NCBI GenBank assembly: GCA_947591605.1
Contig: CANQDF010000005.1
Coordinates: 1 to 64,000 of the forward strand
Length of the DNA stretch: 64,000 bases
Source: an uncultured Clostridia bacterium
Lineage (GTDB): Bacteria > Bacillota > Clostridia > Lachnospirales > CAG-274
Direction: 5' to 3'
A program made the position numbers and the translations under genes. The notes beneath the pieces are model-generated. The model saw nothing but the letters and a program-made list of their open reading frames with translations, was not told the DNA's origin and ran no database searches. Below, in pieces: positions 52,862 to 61,330 of this stretch; the first letter of the stretch is position 1; each line of letters begins with the position of its first letter.

Positions 52862-54142
52862 ATGAACAAAACAATAAAACCGATAACGGATATAGAAAAA
52901 ACCATAAGGGTACCCGGAGATAAATCAATATCTCACAGAGCCGTAATGTTTGGCTCTATTGCAAAGGGAGATACGGAGATAACGGGCTTCCTTACGGGTG
53001 ACGACTGTATGTCCACCATAGGCTGCTTTAAAAAGCTCGGTATTGACATTGAAGCTGACGGAGAGCATATAACGGTACACGGCAAGGGACTGAACGGGCT
53101 TGCCGCACCCCTTGGTCGGCTTGACGTAGGCAACAGCGGCACTACCATACGCCTTATATCGGGCATACTTGCAGCACAGGGCTTTGACTGTGAGCTTAAC
53201 GGGGACGCCTCCATACAAAAACGCCCCATGAAGAGGATAATAGCCCCTCTCACCGAAATGGGCGCCGATATAGAAAGCACAAACGGCGGCTATGCGCCGC
53301 TTAAAATACACGGCAAAAAGCTAAAAGCCATTGAATACACAATGCCCGTTGCAAGCGCACAGGTGAAATCCTCAATACTTTTGGCAAGCCTTTTTGCAGA
53401 GGGCGAAACGGTCATAAACGAGCCTGTTGCCTCCCGTGACCACACCGAGATAATGCTAAACTATTTCGGTGCGGATATTACAAACACAAACGGCAGGATA
53501 GTTTCAAGGCCCGTAAAGGAGCTTTACGCAAAAGCAATAGCCGTGCCGGGAGATATATCCTCCGCAGCCTTTTTTATGGTAGCGGGTCTTATTGTGCCAA
53601 ACTCTCACATTATTATAGAAAATGTGGGCATTAACCCAACAAGGACGGGTATAATAGATGCGCTCAGAGCAATGGGCGGCTATGTAAACATAATCAACGA
53701 GAGAAGCTCGGGAGGAGAGCCTGTAGGCGACATTGAGGTAAAAACCTCACATCTTAAGGCAACCGAGCTGAGCGGGGACATAATACCCCGTATGATAGAC
53801 GAGATACCCGTATTTGCCGTAGCTGCTCTTGCGGCGGAAGGCACAACTACAGTAAGGGATGCAAGAGAACTAAAGGTAAAGGAATCAAACCGTATTGCCA
53901 CCGTTTCCGCCGAGCTGGGCAAAATGGGAGCCGATATAACCGAAACAGACGACGGTATGATAATACCCGGCGGACAGCATCTGCACGGCGCCGTTACGGA
54001 CAGCCACCTTGACCACAGGCTGGCAATGACCTGCGCCATAGCCGCACTTACATCTGACGGAGAAACAACCATAACCGATGCCGACTGCGTTGGTATATCG
54101 TTCCCCGATTTTTATGAGGTGCTCGACAGCCTTAAACGGTAA
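52862..54142 (+). CDS. aroA: EPSP synthase (AroA)
   Basis: A 426-residue 3-phosphoshikimate 1-carboxyvinyltransferase: RVPGDKSISHRA near 18-29, LDVGNSGTTIRLISG near 86-100, KESNRIATVSAELGKMG, and DHRLAMTCAIAAL. The GNSGTTIRL loop resembles the Bacillus-type enzymes rather than the E. coli GNAGTAMRP form. It works in the shikimate pathway to chorismate, paired with tyrA. A terminator follows. Confidence 0.96.
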   Translation: MNKTIKPITDIEKTIRVPGDKSISHRAVMFGSIAKGDTEITGFLTGDDCMSTIGCFKKLGIDIEADGEHITVHGKGLNGLAAPLGRLDVGNSGTTIRLISGILAAQGFDCELNGDASIQKRPMKRIIAPLTEMGADIESTNGGYAPLKIHGKKLKAIEYTMPVASAQVKSSILLASLFAEGETVINEPVASRDHTEIMLNYFGADITNTNGRIVSRPVKELYAKAIAVPGDISSAAFFMVAGLIVPNSHIIIENVGINPTRTGIIDALRAMGGYVNIINERSSGGEPVGDIEVKTSHLKATELSGDIIPRMIDEIPVFAVAALAAEGTTTVRDARELKVKESNRIATVSAELGKMGADITETDDGMIIPGGQHLHGAVTDSHLDHRLAMTCAIAALTSDGETTITDADCVGISFPDFYEVLDSLKR

Positions 54143-54165
54143 TACGATATTGTTTTACTTAAATA

Positions 54166-54210
54166 AAAACATCGGTCACCGAACTAAAATGTCGGTGACT
54201 GATGTTTTTT
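54166..54210. terminator. Terminator after aroA
   Basis: A long stem around ACATC, GGTCACCGA and TCGGTGAC, GATGT (54169-54182 with 54192-54205) is followed by T6. A-runs before it also give T-runs on the minus strand. The 190 bp between it and the DUF4291 gene (54211-54397) hold only a 46-codon frame with no ribosome site. Confidence 0.75.
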
Positions 54211-54397
54211 AACGGCTGCAAGGTTGGTATAGGCAAGTCAAAATACTTAAATGGTTTTCTTGCCGATCGTTCCGAAAATCAAAGCTGTTGAAAACGCTCG
54301 TATAAACCGCAATACCGAGTTGGAAACAGGACTTTCTCAGCGATTTCTAACTGTCCCCTGTTTCGTACGTCTTGCAATTGGCGGTTTTAAATAACCA

Positions 54398-55375
54398 CTA
54401 ATCTTGTTGCATATTTTTGGGAGTGTATATTTCTTCTTTTGGAAGCAAATGCAAAATATTTTCACCCCTGCGAAGCTTATTTTTCAACTCGGACACATAG
54501 CTTGTTATATCTTCAACATTTTCTATCCATTCTACAAGATAATCAAATGAATAACCACGTCTTATTCCAATTTGAATGACTCGTCTGTTTATAGGTGAAC
54601 CGTATATATCTCTGTCCGGGTCCCACTGACAGCGAATATCGGATTTTTTTATCAAATTTTTCTTTTCCTCATCGGTCAACCCCAAATCAAAGTCAATTTT
54701 GTAAGGTGTTGCAGCACTGACCAAAAAATCAAAATTTTCTCTTTTAATATCTATCGCCAATATAACTTCCTGATTCTCTTTTTCAGCCCATCCACATCTG
54801 TACATCATCCACAAAAAAGATGGTTTTATCCATGTCATTCTATCCATATTAAAGTGCGTACCCATAAAATCCCTTTCAAGGACTTCATTGGCAACTGCTC
54901 TTGGAAAAGCTTGATATACCCGTATTGTATTCCGATCAAATACTCCATAAATTTGTTTTGTTTGAGAAATATTGTGGTTTTTAGGAAAGTAATAACTAAG
55001 GCACGATTCAAAGCAGGATATTTTATAACTTTGATTTACCATGCTTTTGAGTCCGGCTTTTGATTTGATCCTCGATAATGCTAAATAAATAGGGTCCTTG
55101 ATCAGATCTATTCCCTCAATATTATTCAGCAAATACAACAATTTATCTTCATATTTAGTTATAATATTGGTATCAAATTGTGAAATATAATTTGCCGCAA
55201 TGGTTTTAGGGTCATCTGAATACCTGTTATCTTCGCTATCCGCCAATAGATCTGTTAATTCCAAAAAAAGCTGTTCATTATTTAAGTTATTTAAAAAAAA
55301 CTTGTATTCCTTTTTGTGATCCTTTTTACTTAAAAATACCGAGCTAATTAATTTATCGCATAATTTACTATCCAT
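54398..55375 (-). CDS. DUF4291-domain protein with N-terminal extension (325 aa)
   Basis: Residues about 142-312 match DUF4291: IYGVFDRNTIRVYQAFP, GTHFNMDRMTWIKPSFLWMM, YRCGWAEKENQEVILAIDIKRE, and IRCQWDPDRD. The first ~135 residues are an extra, Lys/Asn-rich helical domain that I do not recognise. DUF4291 is a widespread family without established function in my knowledge. The gene is AT-rich, with codon use unlike the flanking aro and rfb genes, which suggests transfer. CGGAGG precedes the ATG. Confidence 0.85.
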   Translation of the reverse strand: MDSKLCDKLISSVFLSKKDHKKEYKFFLNNLNNEQLFLELTDLLADSEDNRYSDDPKTIAANYISQFDTNIITKYEDKLLYLLNNIEGIDLIKDPIYLALSRIKSKAGLKSMVNQSYKISCFESCLSYYFPKNHNISQTKQIYGVFDRNTIRVYQAFPRAVANEVLERDFMGTHFNMDRMTWIKPSFLWMMYRCGWAEKENQEVILAIDIKRENFDFLVSAATPYKIDFDLGLTDEEKKNLIKKSDIRCQWDPDRDIYGSPINRRVIQIGIRRGYSFDYLVEWIENVEDITSYVSELKNKLRRGENILHLLPKEEIYTPKNMQQD

Positions 55376-55420
55376 CTGTTATGACCTCCGTTTTTGCTTA
55401 GGTTAGTTGGCATATCCAAA

Positions 55421-55497
55421 GCGTTGACTGTGTACTGCAAAATTAGAGGTTTTGCCTCTTATTAAACCAAAAGCAGACCTCAAACTCCCTGTCTTGC
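55421..55497. repeat. Direct repeat copy 1 flanking the accessory island
   Basis: The first 28 bp (GCGTTGACTGTGTACTGCAA then AATTAGAG) are identical to 58347-58374, and the following ~48 bp are about 80 percent alike. The ankyrin gene ends inside it. It contains a small AGAGG/CCTCT hairpin. Confidence 0.75.
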
Positions 55498-56004
55498 ACC
55501 AATCTCCTTCATTCTCTCTAAAATAATATTTCTATAGGGCATTTTTTCTGCAAGTTCAATAGGTGATAGCCCCCATTCATTCTTTGTTCTTACATCCACA
55601 TATGTTTGACTAAACCATATTGCGTATAACGGTTCTAATTCAACATCTGTATATTTCATATTTATTAAATATTGTAAGGGCAATCTTTTCTTGTTATCTA
55701 ATTGATTTATGCTTACCCCGTTTTCTATAAGTCTTTTGCAAAGTACTATGGTTTGCTCTAAATCGTGATTTGTTCTGGATAACAAGATATGTAATAAATT
55801 TTCATTCTCTTCGTTTAAGCCCGTTGCATCAGCTCCTTTATCCAATAAATAATTTGTAATCTCATATCTGCTGCATAAGTCATTATTTGATAATGAAAAG
55901 AATAATAATGATTTATTATGAAAATTTTTATTAATATCTGCTTCATTAAAATTCCTTAAAAATTCATCTGTTGTTTTTAGTTTCGCTATCAAATCTATCT
56001 GCAT
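55480..56004 (-). CDS. Ankyrin-repeat protein (174 aa)
   Basis: A 174-residue soluble protein with about three ankyrin-like repeats: EITNYLLDKGADATGLNEENENLLHILL, LCKRLIENGVSINQLDNKKRLPLQYLI and WGLSPIELAEKM. There is no signal peptide. Small ankyrin proteins in such islands are often immunity proteins or effector partners; this is inference only. AAGGAGG precedes the ATG. The last five codons lie in a sequence repeated at 58347-58421. Confidence 0.8.
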   Translation of the reverse strand: MQIDLIAKLKTTDEFLRNFNEADINKNFHNKSLLFFSLSNNDLCSRYEITNYLLDKGADATGLNEENENLLHILLSRTNHDLEQTIVLCKRLIENGVSINQLDNKKRLPLQYLINMKYTDVELEPLYAIWFSQTYVDVRTKNEWGLSPIELAEKMPYRNIILERMKEIGARQGV

Positions 56005-56077
56005 AATTATTCCTCCTTATTCATATTTATGGCCTCAATTGTTATTTGGCAACTCAGGTCCATAATTATTGGGATCG

Positions 56078-56359
56078 TTATATCAATTTTAATTCAGCAA
56101 CCTTTTTCTTCCCTTCATATATTCCATATACCTCATTGATCGATAAAAGATGAAGCGGAGCTTCTTCAGATAGCGAAGTAAATTCTATAAACATTGCATC
56201 TTTATTTAGCTTTGTACACACAAAATCAATACTCCAATCAGGATTCTCTGCATAATTGTCTATTTTAATTAATGGACAGTATCTGGTCCCCTCCGGTGGA
56301 GGTGATACCCTGCCTCCATTTTGTTTGGAGATCCATTTAACAATTGCTTTGTAATACAT
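56078..56359 (-). CDS. Small protein with EF-Tu domain-like pattern (93 aa)
   Basis: A 93-residue protein starting MYYKAIVKWISKQNGGRVSPPPEGTRY; the GGR-x-(S/T)-PP-x-x-G pattern recalls the C-terminal barrel of EF-Tu and a group of small polymorphic-toxin-associated proteins. The start at 56359 follows AAGGAAGTG at about 10 bases; the same frame extends to an ATG at 56461, which has a poorer site. It may be an immunity protein. Confidence 0.55.
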   Translation of the reverse strand: MYYKAIVKWISKQNGGRVSPPPEGTRYCPLIKIDNYAENPDWSIDFVCTKLNKDAMFIEFTSLSEEAPLHLLSINEVYGIYEGKKKVAELKLI

Positions 56360-56491
56360 AAACCGTAACACTTCCTTTACTGAGTCAAAAAGCTTGTTTA
56401 AAACATCTAATCGTGAATAAAAAGCCTGTCCTATATTATCTAAATGTTGACAGTAATACATATCCGATAAAGCTCTTTAATCTACTTCTAT

Positions 56492-56599
56492 TTAAATCAT
56501 TTTAAAATTACCGTCTTGATAAAAGATTTTTGCCCATTTCAATGTATCTTCTTGTGTGGTTGCAAACCATTTTTCTTACATAGCTCTATCAAATGGCAT
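56492..56599 (-). pseudogene. Degenerate fragment with an in-frame stop
   Basis: From an ATG at 56599 the frame reads MPFDRAM, an in-frame TAA, and then 27 more residues (EKWFATTQEDTLKWAKIFY and so on) to a second TAA at 56492. The protein-like character on both sides of the stop argues for a broken gene. The text resembles tails I associate with toxin ADP-ribosyltransferase-like domains, but this identity is tentative. Confidence 0.4.
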
Positions 56600-56631
56600 A
56601 AATCTCTTATTTTTATTCTTCTGCCTTCTTA

Positions 56632-57216
56632 TTAGCGATTCCACCCACAACTCAATCCGTATATATCTTCCAGTTGTATCCAAAAGCATCTATATTTTTT
56701 TGCCAAACAAGGATGTGATCTCATAAACACTCCAACTCCGCATTCTTTGTCTAAATATTCTTTAACCGTATCGACGTTATGGTTGAACATTATATCCGGA
56801 GTATGCTGATTATAGTATATTTCTTTGTGTGCAAGTGAAAGCCTTAATTTTAAAAACAGGTTGCCTGATTTTTCTTTTTGAGGCAATAGCTTTTTTATTG
56901 CAGAAATACACAGCAATAATATTTCCACACATATAAGGGTTTTTTGTTTAAAATCCTCCTTGTCATCAATTAGGTCAACTGCCTTAATATAGTTTTCAAT
57001 TATGGATATTTCCTCCGAATCAAATATTTTTAATATATCGGATTTATCCTTATTTGCACTGATTGAATCATCTTTGATCATATTAAGCACATACTCTAAT
57101 TTTGTTAAAAATAATATTGCCGCAGCTATATTCCTTCCGTTATATATCGAAACTCTTATTTCTGAAATATAATCCCTTATTAATCCACAAATAGCGGATT
57201 TTGCAAAATCAAACAT
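56632..57216 (-). CDS. Uncharacterised helical protein (194 aa)
   Basis: A 194-residue, Ile/Leu/Lys-rich, probably all-helical protein (MFDFAKSAICGLIRDYISEI start) with a Cys-containing hydrophobic stretch near 95-115 (TLICVEILLLCISAIKKLL), perhaps amphipathic rather than a membrane segment. It follows the 133-aa gene by 6 bp. AT-rich. No family recognised; possible immunity protein from position. Confidence 0.55.
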   Translation of the reverse strand: MFDFAKSAICGLIRDYISEIRVSIYNGRNIAAAILFLTKLEYVLNMIKDDSISANKDKSDILKIFDSEEISIIENYIKAVDLIDDKEDFKQKTLICVEILLLCISAIKKLLPQKEKSGNLFLKLRLSLAHKEIYYNQHTPDIMFNHNVDTVKEYLDKECGVGVFMRSHPCLAKKYRCFWIQLEDIYGLSCGWNR

Positions 57217-57222
57217 ATTTTA

Positions 57223-57624
57223 TCACATCCATTTACCGAAGAAATTAATAATACCTTGAAGGCTTGAAGTTTTACCACGCACAGGTAATTCACCGGCTTT
57301 TAAACCATCCGAATTAATTATATTGATAATTTTTTTTAGACGTTCTTCCAATACGATATTGTTTTTTTCCGACTGTATAGAACAATATATCATATTGCCT
57401 ATATCTTCATGCCATAAAAGTTCATATTTTTCATTTTCCGAATAGACATAAATAATGCTATACCGGATGAATTTCTCTTTTTTATAAATCATATTAAAAT
57501 TTGAACAAAATAATTTTGCAATATAGTCATTCCCATCATAGTAATCAAAATTTACAAGCCAAAACTCCACTCTGTTTTTCCGTTTATTTTGATGTTTGGC
57601 ATATTTAACTATCATGACGGTCAC
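57223..57624 (-). CDS. Uncharacterised protein, possible immunity protein (133 aa)
   Basis: A 133-residue protein rich in Tyr, Asn and Lys (RVEFWLVNFDYYDGNDYIAK, YIYVYSENEKYELLW region), without signal peptide or membrane segment. Its ATG overlaps the stop of the upstream toxin-tail frame by 4 bp (ATGA), the classic spacing of a toxin and its immunity gene. No family recognised. Confidence 0.6.
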   Translation of the reverse strand: MTVMIVKYAKHQNKRKNRVEFWLVNFDYYDGNDYIAKLFCSNFNMIYKKEKFIRYSIIYVYSENEKYELLWHEDIGNMIYCSIQSEKNNIVLEERLKKIINIINSDGLKAGELPVRGKTSSLQGIINFFGKWM

Positions 57625-57863
57625 CCCAATCCATACTTTTGATTGACAGATTTTCGAGAACGTTGAAAACTTTCTGTTATCGCTCTGTATATATCGTCCC
57701 CTATCGGTCCCTTATCAGTCTGTTTTTTAACAATTTCTTCCCACATAAGGTTTTGTTCCTGTGCATTTAATTTAACTGCCTTAGCACTATTGGTCATCAT
57801 ATTTCCGGCTTCGATTCTATATTCATTTCTTAAATTAAATGCCTGTTTTGCACAGATATTCAC
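57621..57863 (-). pseudogene. C-terminal tail of a polymorphic-toxin-type protein
   Basis: An 80-residue frame reading AFNLRNEYRIEAGNMMTN near the start, then WEEIVKKQTDKGPIGDDIYRAI, and SFQRSRKSVNQKYGLG at the end. This is the pattern of the last ~70 residues shared by many secreted polymorphic toxins of Firmicutes. It has no secretion or trafficking N-terminus, and the 480 bp upstream do not continue the frame, so it is probably the surviving 3' end of a lost toxin gene. It could be a stand-alone small gene. Confidence 0.5.
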
Positions 57864-58345
57864 CTTTATGTGACAGGTTTACTGCATTAAGTTTCTTCTG
57901 TATTATATTTTTCTGTTACATCTTTGCATCTTTTTCGGTTGATATTTTGTATTCTTCAAGATATTTTAGTAAGAGTTCAGTGTCCTCCTTTTTACTGTTC
58001 CGGAACATCTTAATTGTGTAATTATATCCCAACCATAATTTAATATTTTGCTTTCTGTAAATTCTATTTCATCCATTTATAATACCCCACTACAGCCTCT
58101 TGCGGAATGTGCCGTAACAGATTTCAAGCTGCCATCATCATAATAATTATACAATACATAAGCACTGTTCTGCAAGTTTTTTTTGCTAATCCGTTAAGTT
58201 CGTTATACTCATACTTTATAGCCAGACCGTTAAACGCAATAATTGGAATAAAAAAATATCAGCCACCGGACCATCACGAACAGTGGCTGATGTGTGATAA
58301 TGGATTTATATTGGGAACGATCAGCCGAAACAAAACCCGTCTTTA
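57864..58345 (-). other. Decayed region upstream of the toxin tail
   Basis: No intact gene is seen. Two short overlapping frames on the minus strand, 57966-58076 (36 codons, starts MDEIEFTESKILNYGWDI) and 57916-58008 (30 codons, starts MFRNSKKEDTELLLKYL), look like pieces of one small protein broken by a frameshift near 58005. A perfect 9-bp hairpin ATCAGCCAC/GTGGCTGAT (58258-58291) may be a terminator. Confidence 0.4.
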
Positions 58346-58346
58346 T

Positions 58347-58421
58347 GCGTTGACTGTGTACTGCAAAATTAGAGCTTTGCCTCTTATCAAGCCCAAAACA
58401 GACCTCCGCTCCCTTGTCTTA
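58347..58421. repeat. Direct repeat copy 2 flanking the accessory island
   Basis: Partner of 55421-55497, same orientation, 2.9 kb away. It lies between the island and the small CDCPAC gene of the rfb-side operon. Confidence 0.75.
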
Positions 58422-58467
58422 CTTATTACTTTAAAATTTCTGTTTTTACTGCATAGTCATGCACTTA

Positions 58468-58827
58468 TCATACCGTCATATCGTCCTTTTTTGCAAGTAT
58501 TGCCGCAACAGCGGTACAAGCGGGACAATCACAGTATTTTGCACCTGCTGCCTTTATTTCTCTGCCATGTGCGTTTATCTGCTTTGCCATCTCCTCACCG
58601 AACACCTTAACGCCTGCTTCGGAGCCCGAAAAAGCAATAAGCGTATCTATCGGCATTATATCCTCTTCAAGCTCGGCTATAAGCTTTTCGGTCATATCCG
58701 CCTGCTTATCCGTACCCAAAGCGTCCAGCCATGCCTGCGCAGCCGCCTTTGCCTCGGCGCAGCACGATGGCGCATTCATCAGCTCGTGCAGTTTTTCCGT
58801 TACAAAGCTCTGTGTTTCCTTAGTCAT
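58468..58827 (-). CDS. Small conserved CDCPAC-motif protein (119 aa)
   Basis: A 119-residue soluble helical protein: NAPSCCAEAKAAAQAWLDALG in the first third, LIAELEEDIMPIDTLIAF in the middle, and AAGAKYCDCPACTAVAAIL at the end. The Cys pairs could bind metal. I recall this family in gut Clostridia with misleading chaperone-type names but no proven function. AAGGAG nine bases upstream sets the ATG at 58827. It is the last gene of the rightmost minus-strand run, 14 bp after the nucleotidyltransferase. Confidence 0.7.
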   Translation of the reverse strand: MTKETQSFVTEKLHELMNAPSCCAEAKAAAQAWLDALGTDKQADMTEKLIAELEEDIMPIDTLIAFSGSEAGVKVFGEEMAKQINAHGREIKAAGAKYCDCPACTAVAAILAKKDDMTV

Positions 58828-58841
58828 AAATATATCTCCTT

Positions 58842-59768
58842 TCATTTAAGCAAGTCATCAAAAAGCTTGTCGCCGTAAACGCCGTCACATATAAGCTTTT
58901 CAAATGAACTTACAACATAATCCTTATCCTCTTTATAGGTAACGCCAAACCATTTATCTTCGGTATCAAGCACCTTTACCGACACCCTGCCTGCCTTTAT
59001 GAGCTCGTCAATGTATATAGGCAAAAGAAATTCCGCCTTGAGCTCTCTGCCTTCTATTTTGTCAAAAAACTCGGCAAAGCCCGTTTCCAGCCTGTCGATA
59101 AATTCGGGAGTAAGTCCCCACATATTCATTGAAACATAGGCGTTTTCATCTATTTTTTTACCGCCTGCCGCAGCGCCCTCGGGCGTCTTTTCTATACCCT
59201 GGGTTTCGTTTACCTCTGTAAGACAGCCGTTTTTGTCAAGCCTGCAAATGCCTCTTGTAACACCGCCGTGTTCGCTTAACGTGTTTTTCAATATGAAACC
59301 TGCCATACAATAGTCATCCGGCTTTTGAGGCGTATAAGCCTCAAGGAAGCCGTGCAGCTTTTTAAATGCCTGCTTACCGTAGTAATCGTCTGCATTTATT
59401 ACCGCAAAAGGCTCTTTTACAAGCCCCTTGCACGACAGCACAGCCTGTCCCGTGCCCCATGGCTTTGTCCTGCCCTTCGGCATGGAAACGCCCTCGGGTA
59501 TATCGTCAAGCTCCTGAAAGGCATAGCCCAGCTCTATGCCAAGCCCTGAGCATATCCGCTCTATACGGTCGCCGATAGCCGCCTTAAATGCCTCATGGAT
59601 ATCATGCCTTATGATAAACACTATTTTATCAAAGCCTGCCTCTATGGCATCGTGTATGGAATAATCCATAATGATCTCGCCGTGTCTGCCGACAGGTTCA
59701 AGCTGCTTTATGCCCCCTCCGAAGCGTGAACCTATGCCTGCTGCCATAATAACCAAAGTAGTTTTCAT
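58842..59768 (-). CDS. Sugar-phosphate nucleotidyltransferase-like protein (308 aa)
   Basis: A GT-A fold nucleotidyltransferase: LVIMAAGIGSRFGGGIKQLEPVG at the N-terminus is the NTP-binding loop, NADDYYGKQAF the metal-binding Asp pair region, and GFILKNTLSEHGGVTRG a substrate-site segment. Unlike RfbA it lacks the standard GGxGTRL signature (GIGSRFGGG instead). It probably activates a sugar or polyol phosphate for a surface polymer, in line with its place beside the dTDP-rhamnose genes. The exact NTP and sugar are unknown. Confidence 0.8.
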   Translation of the reverse strand: MKTTLVIMAAGIGSRFGGGIKQLEPVGRHGEIIMDYSIHDAIEAGFDKIVFIIRHDIHEAFKAAIGDRIERICSGLGIELGYAFQELDDIPEGVSMPKGRTKPWGTGQAVLSCKGLVKEPFAVINADDYYGKQAFKKLHGFLEAYTPQKPDDYCMAGFILKNTLSEHGGVTRGICRLDKNGCLTEVNETQGIEKTPEGAAAGGKKIDENAYVSMNMWGLTPEFIDRLETGFAEFFDKIEGRELKAEFLLPIYIDELIKAGRVSVKVLDTEDKWFGVTYKEDKDYVVSSFEKLICDGVYGDKLFDDLLK

Positions 59769-59811
59769 ATCGTTTTTCTCCCTTATCTTTATTATTTTTT
59801 AAAGCACCGTA

Positions 59812-60429
59812 TCACGAAAAGCCGAAGGCATCCTTGATACCGTGCCATTTGCAGTCCTTTTCGCTTAAATTAAGCTTTGTGCCGTCCGCAAGAAAATAAC
59901 CGTCCGGGCAGGCGCTGCCGCCGTAGCTGCCCCTTACACCTACGGAAGCCCAGTCAATGCCTATTTCCGGATCATTCCATGCTATACCGCCCTCATCACC
60001 CGGATGATAAAAATCCGTGCATTTGTAACAGAACTCTGCAATATCGCTCAGCACAAGAAATCCGTGCGCAAACCCCTCGGGAATATAAAACTGCTTTTTG
60101 TTTTCCTCCGTAAGCTCCACGCCAAACCACTTGCCGTAGGTTTGCGAGCTTTTTCTCAGGTCGACGGCAACATCAAATACACTGCCCCTTATGACACGCA
60201 CAAGCTTGCCCTGCGGAAACTGCTTCTGAAAATGCAGGCCTCTTAACACACCCTTTGAAGATCGGGATTGATTATCCTGCACAAAGACCATATCAAGCCC
60301 GTTTTCCCTCATGTCGTTTTGGTTGTAGGTTTCCATAAAATATCCCCTGCTGTCGCCGTGTACCGCAGGTTCTATAATGCAGAGCCCCTCAATGCCGCCT
60401 GCATTTTTTTCTGCTTTTATCTGTCCCAT
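59812..60429 (-). CDS. rfbC: dTDP-4-dehydrorhamnose 3,5-epimerase
   Basis: A 205-residue cupin-fold RmlC: EPAVHGDSRGYFMETYN, QDNQSRSSKGVLRGLHFQ (catalytic His), KLVRVIRGSVFDVAVDLRKSS and YIPEGFAHGFLVLSD. It is the third step of dTDP-L-rhamnose synthesis. Its ATG directly follows the rfbD stop (TAGATG). Confidence 0.95.
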   Translation of the reverse strand: MGQIKAEKNAGGIEGLCIIEPAVHGDSRGYFMETYNQNDMRENGLDMVFVQDNQSRSSKGVLRGLHFQKQFPQGKLVRVIRGSVFDVAVDLRKSSQTYGKWFGVELTEENKKQFYIPEGFAHGFLVLSDIAEFCYKCTDFYHPGDEGGIAWNDPEIGIDWASVGVRGSYGGSACPDGYFLADGTKLNLSEKDCKWHGIKDAFGFS

Positions 60430-61326
60430 CTATTGCACCCCGATTTCTTTTAAATATCTTTTGAGGGCGTCACGCCAATCCGGCATCGCCTCAAAGCCGC
60501 ACTCCTTAAGCTTGCTTTTGTCAAGCCTTGAGTTAAAAGGCCTTGCCGCCTTTGATAGCCCGTACTCCTCAGTAGTAACGGGTATGACCCTTGCCTCAAT
60601 ACCCGCCTGTGCAAAAATTTCACATGTAAAATCATACCAGCTTATGTATCCGCCCTCGTTTGTGGCATGATAACAGCCGTATTTATCCGTCTTGACCATA
60701 TCCACAAGCAGCCTTGCCAGATCATAGGTATAGGTAGGCGTGCCTATCTGGTCATTTACCACTCTGACCTCGGGATATTTTTTGCCTGCGTTAAGCATGG
60801 TTTTTATGAAATTTTTTCCGTTCTTGCCGAATACCCAAGCAATACGCACAATAAAATATTTGTCAAGATTGTCGACAACAGCCCTTTCGCCTGCAAGCTT
60901 GCTCTCTCCGTATACGTTGAGAGGCTTATAATCCTTACAGTCAGGCTGCCACGGCTCCGTGCCCTGTCCGTCAAAAACATAGTCGGTGCTGATGTATAGC
61001 ATTTTACAGCCTGCCTTTTTGCAGGCTTTTGCAATATTCTCGGTACCCGCAGAGTTTACCGCAAAGACAGCTGCCCTGTTATCCTCGTCCTCTGCGGCGT
61101 CCACAGCCGTCCATGCGGCACAGTGTATAACCGCATCGGGCTTTATATCATCTATTGCACTGCCGACAGCCTCACAGTCGGTTATATCAAGCTTTATATA
61201 TCGGCAGGAAGGATCGCCTGCTTTATCGCCTATATCGCTGCCTACAGCCTCCATGCCTCTTTTTTGCAACTCGTTTAAAACATCATAGCCAAGCTGACCG
61301 CCTGCTCCCGTTACGAATACCCTCAT
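60430..61326 (-). CDS. rfbD: dTDP-4-dehydrorhamnose reductase
   Basis: A 298-residue extended SDR: VFVTGAGGQLGYDV at the N-terminus, YISTDYVFDGQG, and the Tyr-x3-Lys pair in NVYGESKLAGE. It reduces the epimerised ketosugar to dTDP-L-rhamnose. The ATG at 61326 follows AGGTGAT; an upstream ATG at 61356 lies inside rfbB. Confidence 0.95.
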   Translation of the reverse strand: MRVFVTGAGGQLGYDVLNELQKRGMEAVGSDIGDKAGDPSCRYIKLDITDCEAVGSAIDDIKPDAVIHCAAWTAVDAAEDEDNRAAVFAVNSAGTENIAKACKKAGCKMLYISTDYVFDGQGTEPWQPDCKDYKPLNVYGESKLAGERAVVDNLDKYFIVRIAWVFGKNGKNFIKTMLNAGKKYPEVRVVNDQIGTPTYTYDLARLLVDMVKTDKYGCYHATNEGGYISWYDFTCEIFAQAGIEARVIPVTTEEYGLSKAARPFNSRLDKSKLKECGFEAMPDWRDALKRYLKEIGVQ

Positions 61327-61330
61327 TTTA

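Noticed and set aside
54252..54392. 46-codon frame after aroA
   Set aside because: It has no ribosome site, no recognisable domain and lies next to a terminator; treated as non-coding.
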